From: Candidatus Borrarchaeota archaeon | Lineage (GTDB): Archaea; Asgardarchaeota; Sifarchaeia; Borrarchaeales; Borrarchaeaceae | NCBI GenBank assembly: GCA_016840645.1 | Contig: JAEORY010000152.1 | Coordinates: 1-8,470 of the forward strand | Reading direction: 5' to 3' | DNA: 8,470 nucleotides | Shown: piece by piece, positions 1-6,693 of the stretch | How the letters are laid out: each line of letters begins with the position of its first letter | Position numbering within the stretch: position 1 is the first letter of the stretch | The notes under the pieces: model-generated | Seen by the model: only the letters and a program-made list of their open reading frames with translations | The model's database searches: none | Told to the model about the DNA's origin: nothing | Made by a program: the position numbers and the translations under genes

Positions 1-600
1 TGCACTATTACAAACAACTGGTTTGCCTTGGTTCCACAGTTCGCGGTCTTCTTTGGTAAGAAATGGGTTGGCCGCAAACGTCATGCACTGATTCCCCTGC
101 GAATCAAGGAGAGACCAACTGTCGAAATAAGAGGGGCGATCTGTATCCTCAATAAAATCACGCACATTTTGCGTTGTGTTAGGTGAAATCATTCCCCAAT
201 TTTTATTGGTATCAAGGCGTTCAATCATTCCAGTAATGAGGGAAGGTTCCCAGTGAACATCACTGTCTGCAACCAAAAGATAATCAAAGTTGTAATAATT
301 ATTTACTAGTTGGAGTGCCATGTTTCGATATCTGGCTTGGTAACGAACACGCTCCAAAGAGGCGACACTTCCCCATTTTGGTGCGCCAATCCGTTCTGAA
401 ATAACAAAACCAATTCGATCTTGCAGCCAAGATTGGAGGAGTTGAGGTGTTTTATCCGTTGAATCGTTTTCAAAAAAAGCATAGGCAGTATTGATACCTT
501 GCTCCAGGAGAGTGGATTCCATTGCATCAAATTGTGCAAGGGAGTTTTTTAGGTAAGATTCGGAGTCTCTCCACAAGGAGAGAACTATAAGAGTTTTCAT
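1..600 (-). CDS. Glycosyltransferase, GT-A fold, CAP59/GT2-like (partial, C-terminus off the left edge)
   Basis: Reading leftward from the ATG at 600-598 there are 200 codons without a stop, and the frame leaves the window, so the gene is 3'-truncated by the window and not broken. Residues 1-10 form a hydrophobic first beta strand followed by acidic/basic residues. ENDSTDKT (44-51) is the signature seen in CAP59-type mannosyltransferases and other GT2-like enzymes, and VADSDVHW (110-117) carries the DxD metal/nucleotide-sugar motif (D112, D114). The visible part ends at PVVCNSA, where CAP59-like proteins usually continue into a conserved glycine/aromatic stretch. Expected role: transfer of a sugar from a nucleotide-sugar donor in the cytoplasm; donor and acceptor cannot be read from the sequence. 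Its ATG overlaps the TGA of the 51-residue gene upstream (ATGA), suggesting translational coupling; no Shine-Dalgarno sequence precedes it. Family assignment is fairly sure, substrate unknown. Confidence 0.82.
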   Translation of the reverse strand, partial: MKTLIVLSLWRDSESYLKNSLAQFDAMESTLLEQGINTAYAFFENDSTDKTPQLLQSWLQDRIGFVISERIGAPKWGSVASLERVRYQARYRNMALQLVNNYYNFDYLLVADSDVHWEPSLITGMIERLDTNKNWGMISPNTTQNVRDFIEDTDRPSYFDSWSLLDSQGNQCMTFAANPFLTKEDRELWNQGKPVVCNSA

Positions 601-752
601 AGTTCAATACGAATGTAGTTGATGTTTTGTTTTTTCATTCTTTCTTCGTGTTCATCAGCAATGTCGGACAGCACATCTTCAAATACTTGATCCAGCTTTG
701 GAGGACCGTCGTTAGGGTCTTCATAATAAAAACGAGTAATGTTGCTGCTCAT
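597..752 (-). CDS. Small acidic hypothetical protein, 51 aa
   Basis: An ATG at 752-750 opens a 51-codon frame ending in TGA at 599-597, which overlaps the glycosyltransferase start by four bases. The protein starts MSSNITRFYYEDPNDGPP and has an acidic, helix-prone middle (DQVFEDVLSDIADEHEERMKKQ), with no signal peptide, membrane segment or cysteines. I do not recognise the family. The 4-base overlap and the lack of any other gene between here and the divergent spacer are the main evidence that it is real: it would be the first gene of a leftward operon and could act as a translational leader or a partner of the glycosyltransferase. No good Shine-Dalgarno sequence lies upstream (TATCTCTTCAA before the ATG). 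A purely chance ORF is possible. Confidence 0.6.
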   Translation of the reverse strand: MSSNITRFYYEDPNDGPPKLDQVFEDVLSDIADEHEERMKKQNINYIRIEL

Positions 753-831
753 TTGAAGAGATACTCAACCTATTTACAGTAGCGTAAATTTTTAAAAACT
801 ATTAAAATAGAGGGAATATACACAATCTTTT
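753..831. promoter_or_regulatory. Divergent intergenic region, presumed promoters in both directions
   Basis: This 79-base, AT-rich spacer separates the leftward and rightward gene sets, so promoters for both should lie here. On the plus strand TTTACA (773-778) resembles a -35 box, but the best -10-like string (TATTAA, 800-805) is about 21 bases away, too far for a standard sigma-70 promoter. On the minus strand TGTAAATAGG (778-769) sits 16 bases before the ATG of the 51-residue gene and recalls TATAAATA-type late phage promoters. Neither is a convincing match; the presence of promoters is inferred from the divergent layout. Confidence 0.4.
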
Positions 832-1683
832 ATGGTTGTAGCTGATATTCCTGCCGAAGTTTGGTACCAGAAATATCTGGAGGAGCCGGAGCTTCTTGAA
901 GAACTTAATTCAAAACCAGCAAGGATTGAGATAAATGGTAAACGCCACTACCACACTCCTTTTCTTACTGGTCCAGCTCCATCAGTAACTACGATAATTT
1001 CGCAAACCGCTTCAGAAGCCAACAAGCGAAAGCTTGAGATGTGGGCAAAGAATAACCCTGGGATGCGAGAGGCTGCTGCTGAGAGGGGGACATCAATTCA
1101 CTGGTGCATGGAACAGTATCTCAAGCGTAACGAATTTGAGGTGCCTGGTGAGTACGGTAAGTTTTGGGATGGCATGCCCCATGTGTTGGATCAGTTTCAA
1201 GAAGTAATCTGGGCAGAAACCCCTATGTGGGAAAAACATAAATTTGCTTTGTCAGAAGATGGCGTCGGTAGGGTATGGGGATGTGATGAAGATGGAAGAG
1301 CGTGGGCCGGATCACCAGACATCATTGGTGTGGCTGGAAACAAATTAACTCTTGCAGATTTAAAAACTTCAACGGGTCCGTACCACAGGCGTTGGCCTAA
1401 AACACATGAAAAGGGTTCGCCTGAATGGAGAACAGGGCTGAGTGGATATATGAAATTCAACAAATGTTGCCTGCAATTAGGAGCTTATGACCTAGGAATT
1501 GAACAAACTTTGGGAATGAAAGTTCAACAAGGAGCTATCGTTGTTGCTACAGAAGAAAGGACGCAACTTTTTATTATTTCTAGGAGGCATTTGGATTCTA
1601 TGAGGGATAAGTGGTTAAAAGTAGTAAAAGAATACTATGAACAAATTAAGGAGGTGGATGATTGTGACCCCGATCTTATCTGA
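832..1683 (+). CDS. PD-(D/E)XK family exonuclease (RecB/Cas4-like fold)
   Basis: A 283-residue protein with the ordered motifs of PD-(D/E)XK phage exonucleases. AERGTSIHWCMEQYL (83-97) is the RG-x-x-H helix with H90. A tract centred on WEKHKFAL (133-140) precedes GSPDIIG (160-166), which gives the first metal-binding aspartate D163. LTLADLKTS (172-180) gives the D176-x-K178 catalytic pair, and KCCLQLGAYDLG (211-222) is the Q-x-x-x-Y motif (Q215, Y219) of RecB-like nucleases. All catalytic positions are present, so the enzyme should be active on DNA ends, in recombination, replication or host DNA breakdown. There is no Cas4-type C-terminal cysteine cluster, so an iron-sulfur cluster is unlikely. 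ATG 832 is the only plausible start; AGGG at 811-814 is too distant to be a normal ribosome binding site. Its end overlaps the next gene by 20 bases. Confidence 0.85.
   Translation: MVVADIPAEVWYQKYLEEPELLEELNSKPARIEINGKRHYHTPFLTGPAPSVTTIISQTASEANKRKLEMWAKNNPGMREAAAERGTSIHWCMEQYLKRNEFEVPGEYGKFWDGMPHVLDQFQEVIWAETPMWEKHKFALSEDGVGRVWGCDEDGRAWAGSPDIIGVAGNKLTLADLKTSTGPYHRRWPKTHEKGSPEWRTGLSGYMKFNKCCLQLGAYDLGIEQTLGMKVQQGAIVVATEERTQLFIISRRHLDSMRDKWLKVVKEYYEQIKEVDDCDPDLI
1648..1654 (+). promoter_or_regulatory. Strong Shine-Dalgarno site that decides a GTG start
   Basis: AAGGAGG lies inside the end of the exonuclease gene. It is 9 bases from GTG 1664 and only 3 bases from ATG 1658, and it falls inside the frame if ATG 1637 were used. 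Spacing therefore favours GTG 1664 as the start of the next gene. Confidence 0.7.
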
Positions 1684-1963
1684 GATTTGGAAAGAAATTA
1701 TTAAGTGGTGGAAAAAAGTTTGGTTTGAAGCTAAGCTGATGGCTCGTCTCAAGATGATAGAAATTGAGACTCAGTTGGAATCGGAAAAGGAAAGGAAGGA
1801 AAGATTTGAACCCATCTACCAAGAAAAAGAGATTGACAATGAACTGCAAACAGGAGAATCCCGGTTGCTCGGAGGGGAAATGCGACTCGCAGCAAAATGG
1901 GTTATTGAAGCTGAAGAAAAGATGGGCCAATATGAGTCGGGAGCAGAGGGAAGCAGCCATTGA
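1664..1963 (+). CDS. Hypothetical 99-aa charged, helical protein
   Basis: With the GTG start at 1664 the product is 99 residues. Residues 4-22 (ILSEIWKEIIKWWKKVWFE) alternate aromatic/aliphatic and basic residues and would form an amphipathic helix that could lie on a membrane or a partner protein. Residues 25-60 are rich in E, K and R with regularly spaced hydrophobics, fitting a coiled coil or long helix. The rest (LLGGEMRLAAKWVIEAEEKM) is also helical. No catalytic motif or cysteine pair is visible and I do not recognise the family. It overlaps the exonuclease by 20 bases and has the best ribosome binding site in this part of the operon, suggesting independent, strong translation. Other starts in the same frame are ATG 1637 (108 residues) and ATG 1658. 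Being next to the exonuclease it might modulate it, but that is only inference. Confidence 0.6.
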   Translation: MTPILSEIWKEIIKWWKKVWFEAKLMARLKMIEIETQLESEKERKERFEPIYQEKEIDNELQTGESRLLGGEMRLAAKWVIEAEEKMGQYESGAEGSSH

Positions 1964-1973
1964 TCTAGCTGTA

Positions 1974-2006
1974 GAGACTTCGTGTTCGCTTGAGTCTCAT
2001 AAGACT
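1974..2006 (+). other. Alternative hairpin cluster in the gap before the 63-aa gene
   Basis: The 119-base gap 1964-2082 holds three short complementary segments: GAGACT (1974-1979), AGTCTC (1993-1998) and AGACT (2002-2006). The middle segment can pair either leftward (13-base loop) or rightward (AGTCT-CATA-AGACT, 4-base loop), so two mutually exclusive hairpins are possible. No T-run follows, so it is not a typical intrinsic terminator. Further on, TAAATAGG (2034-2041) repeats a string found in the divergent spacer. I see no RNA gene here. Confidence 0.3.
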
Positions 2007-2082
2007 AGTTAATCTTTGGAAAACTGTAACGTTTAAATAGGGTTGGGAGCCGTAGGATAAAAGAACTGAAAACAAAACTTCC

Positions 2083-2274
2083 ATGAATATCCACGTCGTT
2101 GGCGTGGGCGAATGGATGAAGAACCTTATGTGCCGCATGGAAACTGCGGTAGATGGGGACTTCTTTGTCTTGCCGTCCCAGATGCATCTTCATGCTTACA
2201 GTTTGATAAAAGAGACGCATTTTCCGGGACGAGATTTTAAAGTAAGTATTGCTTCGCAGGAGGTTGCTGCATGA
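2083..2274 (+). CDS. Hypothetical 63-aa protein, translationally coupled to the primase
   Basis: The ATG at 2083 opens a 63-residue frame whose TGA (2272-2274) lies inside the ATGATG start of the primase, a classic coupling arrangement. The protein begins MNIHVVGVGEWMKNLMCRME and then has a compact, aromatic and histidine-containing core (GDFFVLPSQMHLHAYSLIKE) followed by HFPGRDFKV, which looks like a real folded mini-domain and not random sequence. There is no signal peptide, membrane helix or cysteine pair. I do not recognise the family. No clear Shine-Dalgarno sequence precedes it (AAACAAAACTTCC). Position and coupling suggest a replication accessory role, but this is inference only. Confidence 0.6.
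   Translation: MNIHVVGVGEWMKNLMCRMETAVDGDFFVLPSQMHLHAYSLIKETHFPGRDFKVSIASQEVAA
2258..2263 (+). promoter_or_regulatory. Consensus Shine-Dalgarno site for the primase gene
   Basis: AGGAGG inside the 63-aa gene, 7 bases before ATG 2271 and 10 before ATG 2274. The spacing favours ATG 2271, but the adjacent ATG 2274 cannot be excluded (a one-residue difference). Confidence 0.75.
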
Positions 2275-4919
2275 TGAGCGCAAATGAAATGATCCTTACC
2301 CCAGGGCAGATCAACCTCGATTGGATTCCACTTGATTGGCCACTTACTCCTCTTGGTGATAAAAAAAATCCTTACCTAACTGGTTGGCAAAACAAACCGC
2401 AAACTATTACGGATATTGCAACAGAACTTAATGACGGCACCTGTCATGCTGTCGGTCTAATTGCTGGTCCTTGCTACAACTCACCATATGGATTCGTATG
2501 GGTTGATGTGGATGGGCCCAGTGTTTATCAGTTGGTAGAAGAAGTTTCGGGGTACGCATTTGAGCAGGCTCTTCCGCCAACACTCACAATTTGCAGCGGT
2601 AAAGAAGGAAGAGAGCGGCGTTTGTATAAACTGTTACAAAAAAACTGGACGGATTTTATCCGTAATAAATATGTTTGGCATGCTACAAAAAACAAAGAGA
2701 AATTAGAGATCTTGTGGAAAAAACATCAAGGAGTATTGATGGGTTCTCATCCTGAAACCGATGGATACTTTACGCCGCAGGGTTTGGGATTTGAGTGGTG
2801 CCAAGAAATTCCTGAGCTACCAACGTGGATTCTGGAAGGAATTAAAAATAAAAATCAAAAGCAAGGCGTTCCATCAACAGAGCAATCTCGTGTGGTTGGT
2901 CCGGGATTTGCAATAAATACACGAATTTCACTTGAACGTGACATTCAGTTAGCGATTGAAGCAACTTGGGGAATGCCACCAGAAGCGGCAGATGACTATG
3001 ACATTTGGATCACCGCTGGCCAAGCTCTTCACTCACTTGATGAATCACTGCTTGACGTTTGGGATGATTGGTCCAAGCAAAGTAGTAAGTATCAACCAGG
3101 AGAATGTCATCGAAGGTGGCAATCTTTTACAAAGGGGGGAGGTCGAGGAGTCGGCTCTCTCATTCATATCGCCAAACAAAATGGCTGGACTCAAAAAGAA
3201 GACTCTTCTGCACTACCCGTTTCCGACGAAATGCTTGACCAAGTTTCCAAAATACTAGAAGAAGTTGAATCAGATGTTTCTGATCAGATCGCAACAGAAA
3301 TTGAAGTTGAAAAAGATTCTAGTTTTCCAAAACCAACCAAAAGAAATAAAAGAGAAAGAGTCAGAGATGATGTTACAAAAGAAAAAGGTAGTGAAAACAT
3401 TTCCGCTGACAAAGTAGTTGATATTTTGTTAAGTGAATACAAAGGAAATTTAAGGTTTAGTATTCCGCATGGTCAGTTTTTTGAATATGGAAAAGAGCGA
3501 CATGGTCTTTGGTCGGCTTTAATGAAAGTTGAAATGCTTGGCGAAATTCGAGACAAATTAAAAGAAGATGGAATAAGTAAGCTTTTACCCAAGGGTTTTG
3601 GTACAAAGTTACTAACTGATGTTTATGACCAGCTTCAGGCAACACTTTGTTTTAAAGATTGGTATGAAGGAAGTAAGTATCTTTTGTTTACTAACGGTGT
3701 TCTTGATGTAGATACACGAGAACTGCTGCCGTTTAAACGAGAGCTTTATTTGACCCAGCAGATCCCGTACGATTACAATCCTGCGGCTACATGCGAACCA
3801 ATTGTTAAATGGTTAAAGCATACACAATTTAATAATTGGCAAAGAACTCAGGTGTTACGAGCGTGGTTAAGGGCAACACTTTTGAGTACGTACGAAATTC
3901 AAAAGTTCATTGAAATTGTTGGCCCAGGAAAATCTGGAAAATCAACTTATGCAAACCTAGCAGTAGCGTTAGTTGGTAAAAAGAATGTGTACTCAACTGA
4001 CTTTGAGAACCTAGAAAAGAACAGGTTTGAAGCAGCAAGTTACATGGGTAAAAAACTTTTGTTATTCCAGGATGCGGACAGGTGGGGTGGTTCGGTCTCC
4101 AGGCTGAAAGCAATTACGGGTAATGACTGGATTCGTGCAGAACGCAAGTATCAAAATGAAAATTATGAGCCGTTCCAATTCAAGGGACTGGTCATCGTCA
4201 CTGCTAACGAAGCAATTCAGTCAACCGATTACACATCAGGTTTGGCCAGAAGGAGACTCACTGTTCCATTTGATAAGCCATTCAAGGGTGACTCCAAAGA
4301 ACAAAGGGATTTGATCAAGTTCAATACGAAAGGAGAACCACAAGGAGAATTTGCTGCTTTGTTACCTGGGTTGGTGAATTGGTTGTTAGATATGACAGAA
4401 GAAGAGATGCGTGAATACCTGATGGAAACCAACAAAAAAGTTGAATTCTTTAAAAAGTATTCACACACTCAAAATTTGCGTTCCAATTCGATCTTGGATT
4501 GGATGGAACATCGAGTTGTTTATGAACCGGGGGAGTCGGCGGCTGTGGGGTTTGTTAAGCCTGCGCCACAAGGTAGTTCACATCTGTATACAAATCAAGA
4601 CAAGTGGTTGTATGCAAGTTACGCAGAGTTTTGCAAGCAGTGCAACGTTAACGTTATGTCGCGAAACAGGTTTGAACCACTATTTATAGATATTTGCAGG
4701 CACCAGCTCAATCTCAACGTGTTTACAAAAAGAACCACAAAAGGAATGAGGGTGTTTAATGTGTTAGTAAGAGATTCAAATCCAAAATATGAAGGGTACC
4801 CCAGTGCTGTGACAGTCGCTGCAGACCCTGAAAAATATGAGGTTGATTATGGGGTGTGCATCAGAGCTAATCCTGATGCGAGAATAGAGGATTCTGACGA
4901 ATTTATGGTTGATGACTAG
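2271..4919 (+). CDS. Primase-polymerase / SF3 helicase fusion (D5-like replication protein)
   Basis: An 882-residue replication protein with at least four regions. (1) Residues about 18-190: Prim-Pol (bifunctional primase/polymerase N-terminal type), with PLTPLGDKKNP (24-34), the metal-binding WVDVDGP (77-83, D79 and D81), SGKEGRERRLYK (109-120) and GSHPETDGYFTPQG (158-171). (2) Residues about 222-306: a PriCT-2-like domain (DDYDIWITAGQALHS at 241-255, RRWQSFTKGGGRGVGSL at 281-297). (3) A charged linker (about 330-375). (4) Residues about 380-670: D5_N plus SF3 helicase, with Walker A GPGKSGKST (551-559), Walker B LLLFQDAD (596-603), motif C VIVTAN (641-646) and the arginine-finger region LARRRLTVPF (658-667). 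The C-terminus (780-835) resembles the winged-helix end of D5-like primases. It should unwind DNA and lay down primers at the replication fork. It starts on ATGATG over the previous stop and ends 8 bases inside speD. All key helicase residues are present. Confidence 0.92.
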   Translation: MMSANEMILTPGQINLDWIPLDWPLTPLGDKKNPYLTGWQNKPQTITDIATELNDGTCHAVGLIAGPCYNSPYGFVWVDVDGPSVYQLVEEVSGYAFEQALPPTLTICSGKEGRERRLYKLLQKNWTDFIRNKYVWHATKNKEKLEILWKKHQGVLMGSHPETDGYFTPQGLGFEWCQEIPELPTWILEGIKNKNQKQGVPSTEQSRVVGPGFAINTRISLERDIQLAIEATWGMPPEAADDYDIWITAGQALHSLDESLLDVWDDWSKQSSKYQPGECHRRWQSFTKGGGRGVGSLIHIAKQNGWTQKEDSSALPVSDEMLDQVSKILEEVESDVSDQIATEIEVEKDSSFPKPTKRNKRERVRDDVTKEKGSENISADKVVDILLSEYKGNLRFSIPHGQFFEYGKERHGLWSALMKVEMLGEIRDKLKEDGISKLLPKGFGTKLLTDVYDQLQATLCFKDWYEGSKYLLFTNGVLDVDTRELLPFKRELYLTQQIPYDYNPAATCEPIVKWLKHTQFNNWQRTQVLRAWLRATLLSTYEIQKFIEIVGPGKSGKSTYANLAVALVGKKNVYSTDFENLEKNRFEAASYMGKKLLLFQDADRWGGSVSRLKAITGNDWIRAERKYQNENYEPFQFKGLVIVTANEAIQSTDYTSGLARRRLTVPFDKPFKGDSKEQRDLIKFNTKGEPQGEFAALLPGLVNWLLDMTEEEMREYLMETNKKVEFFKKYSHTQNLRSNSILDWMEHRVVYEPGESAAVGFVKPAPQGSSHLYTNQDKWLYASYAEFCKQCNVNVMSRNRFEPLFIDICRHQLNLNVFTKRTTKGMRVFNVLVRDSNPKYEGYPSAVTVAADPEKYEVDYGVCIRANPDARIEDSDEFMVDD

Positions 4920-5268
4920 CCAGGGGCATCACGTCATTCTTGATTTGTACGGCTGTGACCCGTACGTTTTAGATGACTATGACTATCTATACGAAGTGAT
5001 GTGTGACGCTATGAGTCTGGCCAATGCGCATTTATTGAGTTTGGCCGGACATAAGTTTGAACCACAAGGTGTGACGTTGTTGGCATTACTAGCTGAGTCC
5101 CATGCGTCTATTCATACATGGCCACCAGAAGGATATGCGGCGCTAGATGTTTATACGTGTGGAGAAAATATGAATACAAGAAGGGCTGTTGAGTATTGGA
5201 AGGAAAAGTTAAGAGCAAATACTGCAGTTGAACGGGAATTACTTAGGTCAACATGTTTGAATAGTTAG
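4912..5268 (+). CDS. speD: S-adenosylmethionine decarboxylase proenzyme, class 1B
   Basis: A 118-residue protein, the usual length for the short prokaryotic class 1B AdoMet decarboxylase. The self-processing site is LLAESHASIHTW (59-70): cleavage between E62 and S63 would turn S63 into the catalytic pyruvoyl group, and H68 and C83 (DVYTCGENM, 79-87) are the known processing and proton-donor residues, at the same numbers as in the well-studied Thermotoga enzyme. The N-terminal LDLYGCDPYVLDD (10-22) is also typical. The enzyme makes decarboxylated AdoMet, the aminopropyl donor for spermidine. Such genes are known in marine cyanophages as metabolic genes. ATG 4912 is preferred; TTG 4909 just before it would add one residue. 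The start overlaps the primase stop by 8 bases (ATGACTAG), so translation is probably coupled; no Shine-Dalgarno sequence is evident. No spermidine synthase gene lies in this window. Confidence 0.93.
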   Translation: MTSQGHHVILDLYGCDPYVLDDYDYLYEVMCDAMSLANAHLLSLAGHKFEPQGVTLLALLAESHASIHTWPPEGYAALDVYTCGENMNTRRAVEYWKEKLRANTAVERELLRSTCLNS

Positions 5269-5274
5269 GTATAC

Positions 5275-5293
5275 TCGGATAAGTTCCGATTTT
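5275..5293 (+). terminator. Weak hairpin with short T-run between speD and the glycosyltransferase
   Basis: TCGGA (5275-5279) and TCCGA (5285-5289) form a 5-base stem with a TAAGT loop, followed by TTTT (5290-5293). It could be a leaky terminator or an attenuating hairpin that lowers transcription into the next gene; the stem is too short to be sure. It ends 4 bases before the ATG at 5298 and could also block the start region. Confidence 0.3.
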
Positions 5294-5297
5294 CCTA

Positions 5298-6584
5298 ATG
5301 AAAAAAAGCAAATTGCTTTGGATTGGCGACATTATTGCCACCACCGGTTTTGCTCGTGTTACTGAAAATGTGCTGGCAAAACTAAAAGATGAATATGAAA
5401 TTGTGGTGCTCGGGTGCAATTGGCACGGAGATCCGCATCAACTGCAAGAAGAATATCTAATTTATCCAGCAACTAATCGATTCCAACAGGCTCCCTTTGG
5501 GGAAGACCGGATTAGAGAAATTGTGGAGCGTGAAAACCCGGATATCGTCTTTACGATTAACGATATTTGGATTGTTAACGAACAGTACAGACGCATTCAA
5601 GATTTGCATAAAGCTGGCAAATTTAAGTTTGTGGGGTACTGCCCCATGGATAGTTACAACTGGATTGGTGCTATTTCAGATACGGCTAACGATTGGGATG
5701 CAATTGTTTCGTATACGGAATTTGGGGCATACGAATTTATTAAGGGGGGCATACGTAAACCAATTAGCGTAATTCCACATGGACTTACGTCTGGTCAGTT
5801 TTATCCCACAGATAAGCAAGAGGCACGCAAAGCTCTGGGTCTATTGCCAGAAGATTTTATTGTGTTCAATGGGAATAGGAACCAGTTTAGGAAGAGGATT
5901 GATATTACGATCTCAGGTTTTGCCAAGTTTGCCGTTGGTAAACCGGATACCAAGTTGTACTTGCATATGGGAATGAAAGATCAAGGCTGGGACATTATGC
6001 AGGTGTTCGGAAGAGAAATGAATAAGCAGGGGCTAGATGCAAACGGAAGAATTATCATGACCGCCCCAACGGCTAATCCACCGTCTGTCTCAGTTGAGAC
6101 TCTGAATCAGATTTATAACGCTTGTGATGTAGGGGTCAACACCTGCAAGGGTGAGGGCTGGGGGCTTGTCAACTTTGAACACGCTGCCTGCAGGGTGGCT
6201 CACGTGGTGCCAGACCATACGTCCTGTAAAGAGATCTTTGAGGGGTATGGGGAGCTGATTAAGTGCGACCATACGGATGTGGACGTGAACTACGCACGAG
6301 AGATGCCCTGCCCCTCTGATGACCACCTGGCAGAGCTTCTGGACGGTCTGTACCAGGGTCTGGGGAGGTTGGAGTCAGTGGCTCAGAAGTGCTATGAGAG
6401 GGCCACAGACGTCTGCTTTGAGTGGGGAACAGTCGCTGCTGAGTTCCATAAGGTGTTTCAAGAGGTGCTGGAGGGATCGTTTGATGACACACCCAAAGCT
6501 GTCTCACCTGTCTCATTAAATAAGAAAGATAAGAAAGGTAGGCGACGTAAAGCAGGGTCTTCGAAGGAGCTGGTCAGCGTGTAA
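5298..6584 (+). CDS. Glycosyltransferase, GT-B fold, GT4-like
   Basis: A 428-residue GT-B glycosyltransferase. The N-terminal domain opens with the first Rossmann strand KLLWIGDIIATTGFARVTEN (5-24), including the glycine/serine-type acceptor loop. PISVIPHGLTSGQFYP (155-170) is the interdomain motif common in GT4 enzymes. FNGNRNQFRKRID (190-202) supplies the basic donor-phosphate binding residues, and KGEGWGLVNFEHAA (284-297) contains the E-x7-E signature (E286 and E294). A lysine/arginine tail (408-418, NKKDKKGRRRK) ends the protein. It should transfer a sugar from a nucleotide-sugar donor; acceptor unknown. It is the last gene before a clear terminator. ATG 5298 has no Shine-Dalgarno sequence. 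Base composition changes inside the gene: from about 6100 on it is markedly GC-richer with more CTG and GAG codons than the first half. Family assignment is secure. Confidence 0.88.
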   Translation: MKKSKLLWIGDIIATTGFARVTENVLAKLKDEYEIVVLGCNWHGDPHQLQEEYLIYPATNRFQQAPFGEDRIREIVERENPDIVFTINDIWIVNEQYRRIQDLHKAGKFKFVGYCPMDSYNWIGAISDTANDWDAIVSYTEFGAYEFIKGGIRKPISVIPHGLTSGQFYPTDKQEARKALGLLPEDFIVFNGNRNQFRKRIDITISGFAKFAVGKPDTKLYLHMGMKDQGWDIMQVFGREMNKQGLDANGRIIMTAPTANPPSVSVETLNQIYNACDVGVNTCKGEGWGLVNFEHAACRVAHVVPDHTSCKEIFEGYGELIKCDHTDVDVNYAREMPCPSDDHLAELLDGLYQGLGRLESVAQKCYERATDVCFEWGTVAAEFHKVFQEVLEGSFDDTPKAVSPVSLNKKDKKGRRRKAGSSKELVSV

Positions 6585-6607
6585 TACTTGTTCTGGATGA
6601 AGGAGAT

Positions 6608-6634
6608 GGCCCCGTTTCGGCGGGGTCTTTTTTT
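6608..6634 (+). terminator. Intrinsic (rho-independent) terminator of the replication/speD/GT operon
   Basis: A 7-base stem (GGCCCCG at 6608-6614 with CGGGGTC at 6621-6627, one G-T pair) closes a TTTCGG loop and is followed directly by seven T (6628-6634). It lies 24 bases after the glycosyltransferase stop, so it ends the long rightward operon. This is the strongest terminator in the window. Confidence 0.9.
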
Positions 6635-6673
6635 GTGCAAAGAAGGGCTAATGCGGAATCAGTATGAGATACA

Positions 6674-6691
6674 AGTGAGAATAGTGAGAAT
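6674..6691 (+). repeat. Tandem 9-base repeat AGTGAGAAT x2
   Basis: Two perfect, adjacent copies of AGTGAGAAT, with a third degenerate relative (AGTATGAGAT, 6661-6670) just upstream. They lie directly outside the left arm of the inverted repeat. Confidence 0.8.
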
Positions 6692-6693
6692 TA

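Noticed and set aside
306..539. Minus-strand 77-codon ORF within the left glycosyltransferase
   Set aside because: It is another frame of the same strand as the 200-codon glycosyltransferase frame that shows clear motifs; its own translation shows no motif.
1932..2012. 26-codon ORF (MSREQREAAIDLAVE start) overlapping the end of the 99-aa gene
   Set aside because: Too short, weak ribosome binding site and ends inside the hairpin cluster; its helical look could be chance. The longer version from 1764 lies in a shadow frame of the 99-aa gene.
1676..2283. Minus-strand ORFs of 94 and 92 codons opposite the small genes
   Set aside because: Antisense shadows of A/G-rich coding sequence; phenylalanine/leucine-rich translations with no domain, and they run against a closely packed rightward operon.
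2956..4689. Several 60-100 codon ORFs on both strands inside the primase gene
   Set aside because: All overlap the well-supported 882-residue frame with intact helicase and Prim-Pol motifs.
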